Shown here in pieces: positions 51,456-59,809 of a stretch of 64,000 bases of DNA. The notes below the pieces were generated by a model. That model ran no database searches, was not told the DNA's origin, and saw only the letters and a list, made by a program, of their open reading frames with translations. The DNA is from Alphaproteobacteria bacterium (GTDB taxonomy: Bacteria; Pseudomonadota; Alphaproteobacteria; Micropepsales; Micropepsaceae): contig JADHVO010000002.1 of NCBI GenBank assembly GCA_016783965.1, positions 310,001-374,000 of the forward strand, in the 5' to 3' direction. Positions within the stretch are counted from its first letter, which is position 1; each line of letters begins with the position of its first letter. Both the position numbers and the translations under genes were made by a program.

Positions 51456-51872
51456 GTGCGCCACGTTCTCGCAGTGGGTGGAGTTCTTGGTGCTCTCTGT
51501 TCCGCCCTCTTTTCTTACACCATCGTTCCCGGCACCGTGGCTAACCACGGTGCCGGGATAATGATCGTCAATCTGATCTGGGGGCTTTACTACGGGTTGG
51601 GCTTTGAGCCCGCTTTCGTTTGGTACAAAATCCACGGCCCATTCCCGACCGGATTTTTGGACCTGTTTGCAATGATCATTTATCCGGTCGCTGCGAGTAC
51701 CCTGCTTTACTGGGCCATCTTCCGCCTGACTGAGCGGCGCTCGCACAGAAAATGGGTCGGGCTGACATTGGGGCTAAGCTTCGTCCTCCTCATCCCGATG
51801 CCCTATTCACAATTGGATGATTGGTGGCTTCACCCAATTTGGATTTTTGGGGCGATGGGAGAACCACCATAA
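51456..51872 (+). CDS. Hypothetical membrane protein, A/T-richer than neighbours
   Basis: 138 residues from GTG at 51456 with four membrane segments (VLAVGGVLGALCSALFSYTIV at the start). The region 51420-51900 has visibly more A and T than its neighbours, which hints at a separate origin. No family recognised. There is no clear ribosome-binding site before the GTG. Confidence 0.5.
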   Translation: MRHVLAVGGVLGALCSALFSYTIVPGTVANHGAGIMIVNLIWGLYYGLGFEPAFVWYKIHGPFPTGFLDLFAMIIYPVAASTLLYWAIFRLTERRSHRKWVGLTLGLSFVLLIPMPYSQLDDWWLHPIWIFGAMGEPP

Positions 51873-51919
51873 TTGAGGCAGGCTGATAACCTGCCGCCCG
51901 AATTGTTTTGGAGGCCACG

Positions 51920-52273
51920 ATGGTCGAAGGAAGTTGTCACTGCGGGAAGATCCAGATCGAACTGGACGTCGCCCCTGAAGAAGTGACCGACTGCAACTGC
52001 TCCATCTGCCGCCGTTACGGCACGCTGTGGGCCTACTACGCGCCAAAGCAGGTGCGCATCACCGAGGCTGTGCCCACCCAGACCTATCAGTGGGACGATC
52101 GCCAGCTCTTCTTCCACCGCTGCGCCGAATGCGGCTGCGTCACGCACTGGAGCCCCGTCGATCCGTCGCGCAACCGCATGGGCGTCAACGCCCGTCTGCT
52201 TGCGCCGGACGTCCTCGCCGAGGCGCAAGTGCACCGGTTCGACGGCGCGAGCTACGGAGGCTTCACCCGCTGA
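51920..52273 (+). CDS. GFA-family protein (glutathione-dependent formaldehyde-activating fold)
   Basis: 117 residues. The zinc ligands are CHC at 6-8 (SCHCGKI), CNCSIC (29-34) and CAEC, the order expected for PF04828. It is a small cytoplasmic enzyme; only a few members have known activity. GGAGG lies 6 bases before the ATG at 51920, which is chosen over the TTG at 51908. Confidence 0.88.
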   Translation: MVEGSCHCGKIQIELDVAPEEVTDCNCSICRRYGTLWAYYAPKQVRITEAVPTQTYQWDDRQLFFHRCAECGCVTHWSPVDPSRNRMGVNARLLAPDVLAEAQVHRFDGASYGGFTR

Positions 52274-52325
52274 ACATGTCCGCTATGCGCGAACACAAAC
52301 TGCCTGCCATGAAAGATAGAGCATA

Positions 52326-52817
52326 ATGTCCACTGCCGTGATCAGTCCCGTTCAACTCCGCCACGCCACGCTCGATGACATCGACACCGCGGTCGAACTC
52401 TTCCGCGAATACGCCGCCGGCCTCGACATCGACCTGGGCTACCAGGATTTCGAGGACGAACTCGAATCCCTACCCGGCGCCTATGCGCCGCCGAAGGGTG
52501 TGCTGCTGCTGGCCGAGATCGACGGCAAGCCGGTCGGCTGCGTCGCCGTCCGCTCCCTGCACGCGACGAACTTCTGCGAGATGAAGCGGCTCTACGTGCG
52601 CAGCACCGCGCGCGGCACCGGCGCCGGCCGCGCCCTTGCCGAAGCCGCGGTCGCGGAAGGCGTGCGGCTCAACTACGACGCCATGCGCCTCGACACGCTC
52701 TCGACGATGAAGGAGGCGCTGTCGCTCTATCGCGGGCTGGGCTTCAAGGAGATTCCGGCGTATTACGAGACGCCGATCACCAACACGGTCTTCATGCACA
52801 AGGACCTGAGAGCATGA
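52326..52817 (+). CDS. GNAT-family N-acetyltransferase
   Basis: 163 residues. [22 protein letters not shown] starts the fold, [28 protein letters not shown] is motif A and [23 protein letters not shown] is motif B. It has the same overlap style (ATGA) with the following 76-residue gene, which is followed in turn by a GTGA overlap with the hydroxyacid dehydrogenase, so the three are one transcript. Substrate unknown. Confidence 0.9.
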   Translation: MSTAVISPVQLRHATLDDIDTAVELFREYAAGLDIDLGYQDFEDELESLPGAYAPPKGVLLLAEIDGKPVGCVAVRSLHATNFCEMKRLYVRSTARGTGAGRALAEAAVAEGVRLNYDAMRLDTLSTMKEALSLYRGLGFKEIPAYYETPITNTVFMHKDLRA

Positions 52818-53044
52818 GCAATACGGTCGAACCCCTGCTCGCCGATCTCGTGGAGTTCGTCGCGCGGGAGGAACGGCCGTATCTCGAAGTGATGGACGCC
52901 TGGCGAACCTCCTGTCCGCGCCTGCCGGTATGGGAAGAAGCCAACGCCCGCGGTCTTGTCACCCGCATCCGCGGCCCCCATGGCGAATGGCTCGTTCAGG
53001 CGACCGCCGCTGGTCGTGCCTTCATCTCGACAAGTCGCCCGTGA
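52814..53044 (+). CDS. Unrecognised 76-residue protein in an operon with GNAT and hydroxyacid dehydrogenase
   Basis: A small, mostly helical, polar protein. The central block [28 protein letters not shown] is striking for its WRTSC and WEEA motifs. It ends with [22 protein letters not shown], possibly a wing-like beta hairpin. I do not recognise it. It overlaps both neighbours by four bases. Confidence 0.65.
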   Translation: MSNTVEPLLADLVEFVAREERPYLEVMDAWRTSCPRLPVWEEANARGLVTRIRGPHGEWLVQATAAGRAFISTSRP

Positions 53045-54021
53045 ACGTCGCGATCCTCGACGATTATTTCGACACCCTCCGCACCCTGCCCTCGTTCCGC
53101 AAGCTCGACGGCCACAAGGTCACCATCTGGAACGATCACGTCCAGGACACCGACGAGCTTGCCGAGCGTCTGAAGGACACCGAGGCCCTCGTCCTGATCC
53201 GCGAGCGCACGAAAATCCGTGCCGACCTGATCGCCCGCCTGCCCAAGCTGAAACTGATCAGCCAGCGCAGCGTCTATCCGCACATCGACATCGCCGCCTG
53301 CACCGCCGCGGGCATCATCGTGTCATCCAACATGCACGCCGACACGCCGTCCTATGCCGCGGCCGAGCTGACCTGGGCGCTGATCATGGCCGCAGCGCGC
53401 GAGATCCCGCAGAACGTCGCCACGCTGAAAGCCGGCATCTGGCAGATCGGTGTGGGCACCACGCTGCGCGGCAAGACACTCGGCATCTTCGGCTATGGCC
53501 GCATCGGCGCCACCGTCGCAGGCTATGGCAAGGCGTTCGGCATGCACGTGCTGGTCTGGGCCAGACCGAAGTCCCTCGAACAGGCCGAGGCCGACGGCCA
53601 CGACATCGCCGAAAGCAAGGCCGATTTCTTCGAACGGTCCGACGTCCTCACCCTCCACATGCGTCTGGTCGACGCGACCCGCGGCATCGTCACGGCGCAA
53701 GACCTCGCCCGCATGAAGAAGACCGCGCTGATCGTGAACACCTCGCGCGCCGGCCTGATCGAACCGGACGCACTGGTCGCCGCGCTGCAAGCCGGCCGCC
53801 CCGGCGCCGCCGCCGTGGACGTGTTCGAGGAAGAGCCCGTGCGCGATCCGAACCATCCGCTGCTGCGCCTGCCCAACGTGATCGCCACGCCGCACATCGG
53901 CTACGTCACGCGCGAGGAATACGAACTCCAGTTCAGCGACATCTTCGACCAGATCGTCGCTTACGCCGCCGGCAACCCGATCAACGCCGTCAACCCGGAT
54001 GTGCTGAGCCACCGGCGATGA
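53041..54021 (+). CDS. D-2-hydroxyacid dehydrogenase family protein
   Basis: 326 residues from GTG at 53041. The Rossmann [24 protein letters not shown] and the catalytic blocks NTSRAGLI (with Arg), DVFEEEP (with Glu) and [12 protein letters not shown] (with His) are intact, so the enzyme should be active. It may act on 3-phosphoglycerate or on another 2-hydroxy acid; not decidable. Confidence 0.92.
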   Translation: MNVAILDDYFDTLRTLPSFRKLDGHKVTIWNDHVQDTDELAERLKDTEALVLIRERTKIRADLIARLPKLKLISQRSVYPHIDIAACTAAGIIVSSNMHADTPSYAAAELTWALIMAAAREIPQNVATLKAGIWQIGVGTTLRGKTLGIFGYGRIGATVAGYGKAFGMHVLVWARPKSLEQAEADGHDIAESKADFFERSDVLTLHMRLVDATRGIVTAQDLARMKKTALIVNTSRAGLIEPDALVAALQAGRPGAAAVDVFEEEPVRDPNHPLLRLPNVIATPHIGYVTREEYELQFSDIFDQIVAYAAGNPINAVNPDVLSHRR

Positions 54022-54043
54022 CCTCACGCACCGCCTCCTGCTC

Positions 54044-54646
54044 CTAACTCACAGCTTCCTTGAACGCCGGCCGTGCGCTCAGGCGCTGGTAATACGCCTC
54101 CGTCCGCGGCTTGAATCCGCCGCGCATGTCGAGCGTTTCCGCGAGATACAGCGCGAAGCCGATCGCGATATCCGCGATCGTGAACCGCCCCGCGCAGAGA
54201 TATTCGCGGTCCGCCAGCGCCGCCTCGACCGACCGCAGCCGCGAGAAGAACCACTGCGTGTAGTCCTCCGCCGCCTGCTTCACCCGCCGCTCCTCCGGCT
54301 CAAGCCGCGTGTACCGCAGCACAATGGTCTGCGGAAACGTCAGCGTTGCGTCGCTGCGATGCAGCCAGTTGAGATACAGACCGTAGTCGTGCTCCTCCGG
54401 CGCCACGCGCAGCGGCGTCGGCCCATACTTGTCGACCAGGTACTGACAGATGCCGGACGACTCCGTCATCGTCAGGTCGCCGTCGGTGAACGCCGGCACC
54501 GTGCCCAGCGGGTTGATCCCCAGGTATCCCTCGCGCAAGACGCGCGGCGGAAACCGCATCGTCTCCAGCTCGAAGGGGATTCCCATCTCCAAGAGGGTCC
54601 ACAGCGGGCGCACGCTGCGTGCGCCCGGACAGTGGTACAGCTTCAT
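54044..54646 (-). CDS. Glutathione S-transferase
   Basis: 200 residues. The thioredoxin-like half begins LYHCPGARSVRPLWTLLEMGI with the active-site Ser/Cys region, and NPLGTVPAFTDGDLTMTESSGICQYLVDKYG holds the glutathione-binding SxS region. The C-terminal helical half has FTIADIAIGFALYLAETL. It overlaps the stop of the MDR gene (TGATG) and so is coupled. Confidence 0.92.
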   Translation of the reverse strand: MKLYHCPGARSVRPLWTLLEMGIPFELETMRFPPRVLREGYLGINPLGTVPAFTDGDLTMTESSGICQYLVDKYGPTPLRVAPEEHDYGLYLNWLHRSDATLTFPQTIVLRYTRLEPEERRVKQAAEDYTQWFFSRLRSVEAALADREYLCAGRFTIADIAIGFALYLAETLDMRGGFKPRTEAYYQRLSARPAFKEAVS

Positions 54647-55761
54647 CAGAGCGACGGATTGACGAGATACTTCTCGCCCGTGGCGCGGCGGTTGTACGCC
54701 GCCACCGCGTCGGCGCTCAGCATCCCCGGCAGCGACACCGTCCTCGTGTAGTGGCTCGCGAACGTCGTCTTCACCTCGTTCGCCACGCGCTGGCGCAGCT
54801 TCTCGGTCTCGGCCGGCCCGATCTTCATCAGGAACGGCGTCAGCAGCCAGCCGCCAAGGCCCCACGACATGCCGAACGCGCGGTTCAGCAGCGTCGGCCC
54901 GGTATCGAGCCCGCCATAGATGTACACCTGCTTGTAGGTGGTCGAACCATAGCGGCTGAAGCCCGGCGCCTTCTTCACCGCCGCCACCTCCATCGCGGTG
55001 AGAATTTGTCCGGCCAGCGGCCCGCCGCCGATCGCATCGAAGCCGATGGTCGCGCCGGTGTCGACCAGGGCTGCAATCAGATCCTCCATGAACGACGGCT
55101 TGGAGGAATCCACCACGTGATGCGCGCCGATGTCGCGCAGAATCTTCGCCTGCGCATCGCTGCGCACGATGTTCACCAGAGCGATCCCATCCTTCAGGCA
55201 GATCTTTTGCAACATCTGCCCCAGGTTCGACGCCGCCGCGGTGTGCAGCAGCGCCGTGTGTCCCTCGCGCCGCATCGTCTCGGTCATGCCCAGCGCCGTC
55301 AGCGGATTGACGAAGCACGACGCGCCTTCCGCCGCTGTCACGCCCGGATGCATCAGCAGGCAGTCCGACGCTTTCAGCACTCGATACTGCGAATACATCG
55401 CGCCACCGACCGCCGCCACGATCTTGCCCATCAGATGCTTGGCGTTGGCGCCTGCCGCAACCACCGTGCCAGCGCCCTCATTGCCCGCTGGCAGCGATTG
55501 CCCTGCGCGCGCCGCCATCGCCCGGCGCAGGCCTTCCGGCACCGGCGCCACGATCTTCGCGTCGGCCCCGCTGCCGGTGAACTTCGCAACGGCCATGTTC
55601 GCCGCGCCGAACAAAAGGCTGATATCCGACGGATTGATCGGCGTCGCCTCGACCTTGACCGTCACCTCGTCCGGTCCCGGCTCGGCCACCGGCACCTTCG
55701 CCAGCGACAGTTCGAGTTCGCCGCTGTCCTTGTAAAGCGTGCGAAGTTGAAGCCCGTCCAT
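54646..55761 (-). CDS. Zinc-free MDR oxidoreductase (quinone/enoyl reductase type)
   Basis: 371 residues. The N-terminal GroES fold has EVTVKVEATPINPSDISLLFG and GNEGAGTVVAAG, and the Rossmann region around IGFDAIGGGPLAGQI. No zinc ligands. It lies in an operon with the GST and is divergent from an SDR gene. This grouping suggests detoxification or lipid-derived aldehyde metabolism. Confidence 0.85.
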   Translation of the reverse strand: MDGLQLRTLYKDSGELELSLAKVPVAEPGPDEVTVKVEATPINPSDISLLFGAANMAVAKFTGSGADAKIVAPVPEGLRRAMAARAGQSLPAGNEGAGTVVAAGANAKHLMGKIVAAVGGAMYSQYRVLKASDCLLMHPGVTAAEGASCFVNPLTALGMTETMRREGHTALLHTAAASNLGQMLQKICLKDGIALVNIVRSDAQAKILRDIGAHHVVDSSKPSFMEDLIAALVDTGATIGFDAIGGGPLAGQILTAMEVAAVKKAPGFSRYGSTTYKQVYIYGGLDTGPTLLNRAFGMSWGLGGWLLTPFLMKIGPAETEKLRQRVANEVKTTFASHYTRTVSLPGMLSADAVAAYNRRATGEKYLVNPSL

Positions 55762-55855
55762 GTCATTTTCTCCCAGTTCAAAATTGCGGTTGGCTCAGCC
55801 TACACCCTATGATTTGGCCCAGGCCACAGGGCCAAAAAGAAAGGGAGAAGACCGC

Positions 55856-56620
55856 GTGCAGATCAGGGACAAGATCGTCGTCGTCACCGGCGCGGCATCG
55901 GGCATCGGCAAGGCGCTGGCCGAACGCTTCCACAAGGAAGGCGCCAAGCTCGTTGTCTGTTCCGACATCAACGGCGACGGCGCCGCGGTCACCGCCAAGG
56001 GCGTCGGCGGCATTTCCTTCAAAACCGACGTGTCGAAGGAAGAAGACATCCGGCACCTGATCGACACGGTCGAAAAAGACCACGGCCCGATCGACCTGTT
56101 CTTCTCCAACGCGGGCATCGGCTATGGCGGCGGCGCGGAGGTCTCGAACGAGCGCTGGGACCGCATCTGGGACATCAACGTCATGGCGCATGTCTGGGCC
56201 GCGCGGCATCTGGTGCCGCGCATGGCCTCGCGCGGCGGCGGCTATCTGTGCAGCACGGCGTCCGCCGCCGGTCTCCTCTCCCAGATCGGCTCGGCGCCCT
56301 ATGCGGTGACCAAGCACGCGGCCGTCGGCCTCGCTGAATGGCTCGCGATCACCCATGGCGACCAGGGCATCAAGGTCTCGGTCCTGTGCCCGCAGGCCGT
56401 GCGCACCGCGATGACCGCCGGCAATCCCGACGGCGTCGCCAGCATCGACGGCATGATGGAGCCATCCGTCGTCGCCGACGAATGCGTCCGCGCCATCGAG
56501 GCGGAGGAATTCCTCATCCTGCCGCACAGGGAAGTGCTGCAATACATGCGCAACAAGACCAACGACTACGGCCGCTGGATCGGCGGCATGCGCAAGCTCA
56601 ACCGCCGCTTCCGGGGTTAG
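55856..56620 (+). CDS. Short-chain dehydrogenase/reductase (SDR)
   Basis: 254 residues from GTG at 55856, which has GGGAGAAG upstream. The cofactor site VTGAASGIGKALAERF and the catalytic Y-x3-K in SAPYAVTKHAAVGLAE, with the Ser in STASAAGLLS, mark a classical SDR. Substrate unknown. It is followed 4 bases later by the oxidase gene. Confidence 0.93.
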   Translation: MQIRDKIVVVTGAASGIGKALAERFHKEGAKLVVCSDINGDGAAVTAKGVGGISFKTDVSKEEDIRHLIDTVEKDHGPIDLFFSNAGIGYGGGAEVSNERWDRIWDINVMAHVWAARHLVPRMASRGGGYLCSTASAAGLLSQIGSAPYAVTKHAAVGLAEWLAITHGDQGIKVSVLCPQAVRTAMTAGNPDGVASIDGMMEPSVVADECVRAIEAEEFLILPHREVLQYMRNKTNDYGRWIGGMRKLNRRFRG

Positions 56621-56624
56621 TTGC

Positions 56625-57815
56625 GTGAGCGCCTTCAACCGCCGCCGCCTGCTGCAAACCGCGGGCGCCGCCGCACTCGCGCCTTTCGCCGCTCGCGGCG
56701 CCGACGCTCCACCGCCGACCCTGCCCTGGCCCGACCGCATCCCGCCGCTCGCGCCCATCCGCGCCAGCACGGACCGGTTGTTCGACCTCACGGTCTGCCT
56801 GCGCCCGTTTCGCGCCCAAGGCCCGCGCATCGAGGCCGAGCATATCGGCCACGCGCTCGTCGTGCACAATTACGGGCATGGCGGCAGCGGCTGGTCGCTG
56901 TCCTGGGGTTCGGGCACGCTGGCGCTGCGCCTTGCGATGCAACGCAACCCGAGGGAGATCGCCGTCATCGGCTGCGGCGCCATCGGCCTCACCACCGCGA
57001 TCCTCGCCCAGGAAGCCGGTGCGAAGGTCACGATCTACGCCAAGGACCTCTTGCCCGACACGCGCAGCGCCCGCGCCACGGGCAGCTTCACCCCGGACTC
57101 GCGCATCGCGCTGACCGACAGGGTCGCGCCGGACTTCGGCGACAGGTGGGAAGAGATGGCGCGCATCTCCTTCCACCGCTACCGCCGCTATCTCGGCCTT
57201 CCCGGCACGCCCGTCGAATGGAACGACCGCTACTACCTCAGCGACTTCGGTCCCAACGACACGCCGCCGCCCAAGACTCCCGATCCCAGCGCGCTCGATT
57301 TCGCCGAATACACCGACCGCATCCGCGACCTGATCGGCCACTCGCAGGAATTGCCCGCCGACGCGACGCCATTCCCCGTGCGTGGCGTGCGCCGCGGCTC
57401 GACCATGATGTTCAACATCGCCGACTACGGCCACACGCTGATGCAGGATTTCCTCATCGCCGGCGGAAAATTTGTGAAGCACGAATTCCGTTCCCTCGCC
57501 GAGTTGGGCCACCTGAAGGAGAAGGTCGTCATCAACTGCCCCGGCTACGGCGCCCGCGCGCTGTGCAAGGACGAGAGCGTCGTCCCTGTGCGCGGCCAGA
57601 TCGGCTGGCTGGTTCCGCAGCCCGAGGTCGACTACGGCATCGCCTATCGCGGCGTGCTGGCGCTCTCGCGCAAGGACGGTATCTGCATCCAGATGGTCTC
57701 AGGCGGCGACATGCGCGGCTACGGCGACGACAACGAAACCGTGAACCGCGCCGAGTCCGAAGAAGGCGTGAACATCATCGCGGACCTTTACAGCCGCTTC
57801 CGTTCTCAAACTTGA
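56625..57815 (+). CDS. Tat-exported, apparently circularly permuted D-amino-acid-oxidase-like flavoprotein
   Basis: 396 residues from GTG. The Tat signal is NRRRLLQTAGAAALA (5-19). Next comes the block that normally ends D-amino-acid oxidases, LRPFRAQGPRIEAEHIG and VVHNYGHGGSGWSLSWGSGT (about 60-105). Only then follows the usual N-terminal FAD motif IAVIGCGAIGLTTAILAQEAGAKVTIYAK (112-140), and the substrate-domain part to the end. So the fold is permuted with respect to the standard enzyme. It should act in the periplasm on an amine or amino acid. It starts 4 bases after the SDR gene. Confidence 0.87.
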   Translation: MSAFNRRRLLQTAGAAALAPFAARGADAPPPTLPWPDRIPPLAPIRASTDRLFDLTVCLRPFRAQGPRIEAEHIGHALVVHNYGHGGSGWSLSWGSGTLALRLAMQRNPREIAVIGCGAIGLTTAILAQEAGAKVTIYAKDLLPDTRSARATGSFTPDSRIALTDRVAPDFGDRWEEMARISFHRYRRYLGLPGTPVEWNDRYYLSDFGPNDTPPPKTPDPSALDFAEYTDRIRDLIGHSQELPADATPFPVRGVRRGSTMMFNIADYGHTLMQDFLIAGGKFVKHEFRSLAELGHLKEKVVINCPGYGARALCKDESVVPVRGQIGWLVPQPEVDYGIAYRGVLALSRKDGICIQMVSGGDMRGYGDDNETVNRAESEEGVNIIADLYSRFRSQT

Positions 57816-57816
57816 C

Positions 57817-57846
57817 TGTCATGGCCCGCCGCTGCGGGCCATGACA
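57817..57846. repeat. GTCATGGCC hairpin repeat, copy 3
   Basis: TGTCATGGCCCGC-CGCT-GCGGGCCATGACA is a perfect 13-bp stem between two convergent genes (stops at 57815 and 57860). It shares GTCATGGCC with the copies at 29544 and 47959 and could serve as a bidirectional terminator. Confidence 0.75.
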
Positions 57847-57859
57847 ATTCTGTTGGTGG

Positions 57860-59563
57860 TTAGCTGATCACGACGAACCGCACCGCGCCGATTTGCACGC
57901 CATCGGCACGCGACCGCGGCGCTGTGCCGTCCTTCATCACCAGCAGGTCGTACGCCTCGATCCGCACCGTGTACGGCCCTGTCCCCTTTCGCACGATGCC
58001 CGTCACATCGAACCGCTGCGCCGACTTCATGCGCATCCCGTTCATGCCCGCCTTGTGCGTCAGGCCGAAGATGTCGATCAGGCCCACTGGCTCGCTCGCT
58101 GGCTTGCCCGCGCTGTCGAGATAGACTGCGAACCCCGACGAGGGCACCAGCGTGAACGAGATGTCCGCCAGCTCCAGCAGCACCTTGGCGTTCGGATCGG
58201 CCAGCTCGGGCGCCTTCAGCACCGGCTTGGCCGGCGCGCCGCCGGTCGATTGCTGGATCCCGTTGCTGTGCGCGAGGCCCGGCGGCGGATCGCCGAACAG
58301 CCGCCGCCCCGAATTGTGCGGCGTGACGATCATCGGCGTGTTGTCCGCGATCAGCTCGCGCTCGGTCGGGCGCCGCGGTGGCGCCGCGCGTTTCGGCGGC
58401 GGCGCGCTCGTCGTGGCAACCGGCGGTGCTGCGGCGCCCACCATCGGCGGCATCGCCATGTCCCGGCCGGCCCCGGCCCCCGGCGCCGGTGTCGATGCAG
58501 CAGGCGGAGGAGGCGGAGGTGGTGACACCTCGCCGCCCGGAACTGTGAGCTGGTTCGGATAATCGACGTCGTACGCCGCGAGCATCATCACGGCCTCGCG
58601 CCGGCTCAGCCGGACTTCGGTGCCGTCCGCATTGAGGAACAGCCAGCGCCGGTCGTCGAACCACTCGGAACCGGGTCCCGTGCCCCAGCTCTTGCCCGGC
58701 GCGTTTGCCCATTCCTGCCACATGCGATCGATGTTCGCGTGATGCGCCCAGAACACCGGATCGAACGCCGCCGTGGTGATCTCCGCCATCGCGCCGTTCG
58801 CGGAGTTGATCACGCCGCCCACCGCGAGATGGATGTCGTTGTGCGGCCGCTGCTCCAAGAGGCCCACCTGCGTGTGGTCCTCGTCCAGATCGTCACCGCC
58901 CAGTCCCGGCGCGCCCGTCTGGTGGAAGAAGGTGGCCGACGCCATCGTCTTCTCGGCCTTGCCCACCAGGTCGCTCACCTCGAGCAGCCCCTTCACGAAC
59001 GCCTTCTCGCGGTTGGGGTGGAACAGCGGGTTCTTCACCTTCTTGTCGTTGTCCAGGAATTCCGGCGCATAGATTTCCGGGAAGGTCCGCTGCTCCGGTC
59101 TGGTGTAGTCCCAATACGGCAGCGCCAGCGTGTCGTCCTGCGCCATCACCCGCAGCGTGCGCTCAAAAAAATGTAGATAAGCGCGGTGCCAGATCACGAA
59201 GTCGGCCGACGACTGGCCGAAATGCGGGCACTGGTTCCAGTATTTCTTGTCGACCTTCTTGAGGCCCGGATCGCCTGACAACTCCACCTTGAACTGCGTG
59301 TCGCTGTAGGCGTGGACCGCGGCCTGGAAGAAATAGCTGCGATGGTCCGACGGCTTCAGCGCCTTCATCGCACCGATACCCTTGCGCAGCGAGGCCACCT
59401 TCTTGGGGTCCGCCGCGAACGCCGGCAATGACAGCCGCACCGGTCCCGGCGGCGCATCGCACAGCGGCCATGCTCGCGTCCCGGGCGACGCAGCAGCGCC
59501 GCTCAGCGTCAGCGCGGACAGTGCCGTGGCGGTTCCGATGAACCGGCGTCGTGTGTGCTGCAT
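57860..59563 (-). CDS. Tat-exported tyrosinase with proline-rich linker and C-terminal domain
   Basis: 567 residues. Tat signal TRRRFIGTATALSALTLSGAAA. The CuA region is AAVHAYSD, CPHFGQSSADFVIWHRAYLHFFER, with the HRxYLxxFE motif. The CuB region is RPHNDIHLAVGG and DPVFWAHHANIDRMWQEWAN. The copper domain ends at about 330, followed by a Pro/Ala-rich linker (SPPPPPPPAAS and later PPPKRAAPPRR, 345-400) and a C-terminal all-beta domain (about 440-567, as in plant polyphenol oxidases). It oxidises phenols to quinones in the periplasm. ATG 59563 is chosen because it starts at the Tat signal. Confidence 0.92.
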   Translation of the reverse strand: MQHTRRRFIGTATALSALTLSGAAASPGTRAWPLCDAPPGPVRLSLPAFAADPKKVASLRKGIGAMKALKPSDHRSYFFQAAVHAYSDTQFKVELSGDPGLKKVDKKYWNQCPHFGQSSADFVIWHRAYLHFFERTLRVMAQDDTLALPYWDYTRPEQRTFPEIYAPEFLDNDKKVKNPLFHPNREKAFVKGLLEVSDLVGKAEKTMASATFFHQTGAPGLGGDDLDEDHTQVGLLEQRPHNDIHLAVGGVINSANGAMAEITTAAFDPVFWAHHANIDRMWQEWANAPGKSWGTGPGSEWFDDRRWLFLNADGTEVRLSRREAVMMLAAYDVDYPNQLTVPGGEVSPPPPPPPAASTPAPGAGAGRDMAMPPMVGAAAPPVATTSAPPPKRAAPPRRPTERELIADNTPMIVTPHNSGRRLFGDPPPGLAHSNGIQQSTGGAPAKPVLKAPELADPNAKVLLELADISFTLVPSSGFAVYLDSAGKPASEPVGLIDIFGLTHKAGMNGMRMKSAQRFDVTGIVRKGTGPYTVRIEAYDLLVMKDGTAPRSRADGVQIGAVRFVVIS

Positions 59564-59783
59564 CCCCTGCCCCGATGGCCGCGAGGCCCGACTTATCACC
59601 TACGTAGAAATTCTCAGCGATTCATGGCCGCAGCGAGACCTTCCGTGGGCGGAATTTCTAGTGGCCTGTTTTGAATCGCAAAACGGCGACTCGCGCCGCA
59701 TTTAGACGCGGCCCCTACATCTGGTCGTTTACACTTTTTTAACCACCGTCCCTTGCCCCACTGGTTAACGTGCCTATCATCTT

Positions 59784-59799
59784 GATTCCACAGTGATTC
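59784..59799. promoter_or_regulatory. Pair of GANTC (CcrM-type) sites before the DivL-like gene
   Basis: GATTC occurs at 59784-59788 and again at 59795-59799, 10 and 21 bases before the ATG at 59810. GANTC is the target of the CcrM methylase, whose methylation state regulates cell-cycle genes in alphaproteobacteria. Confidence 0.5.
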
Positions 59800-59809
59800 G
59801 TTTCTGTGG

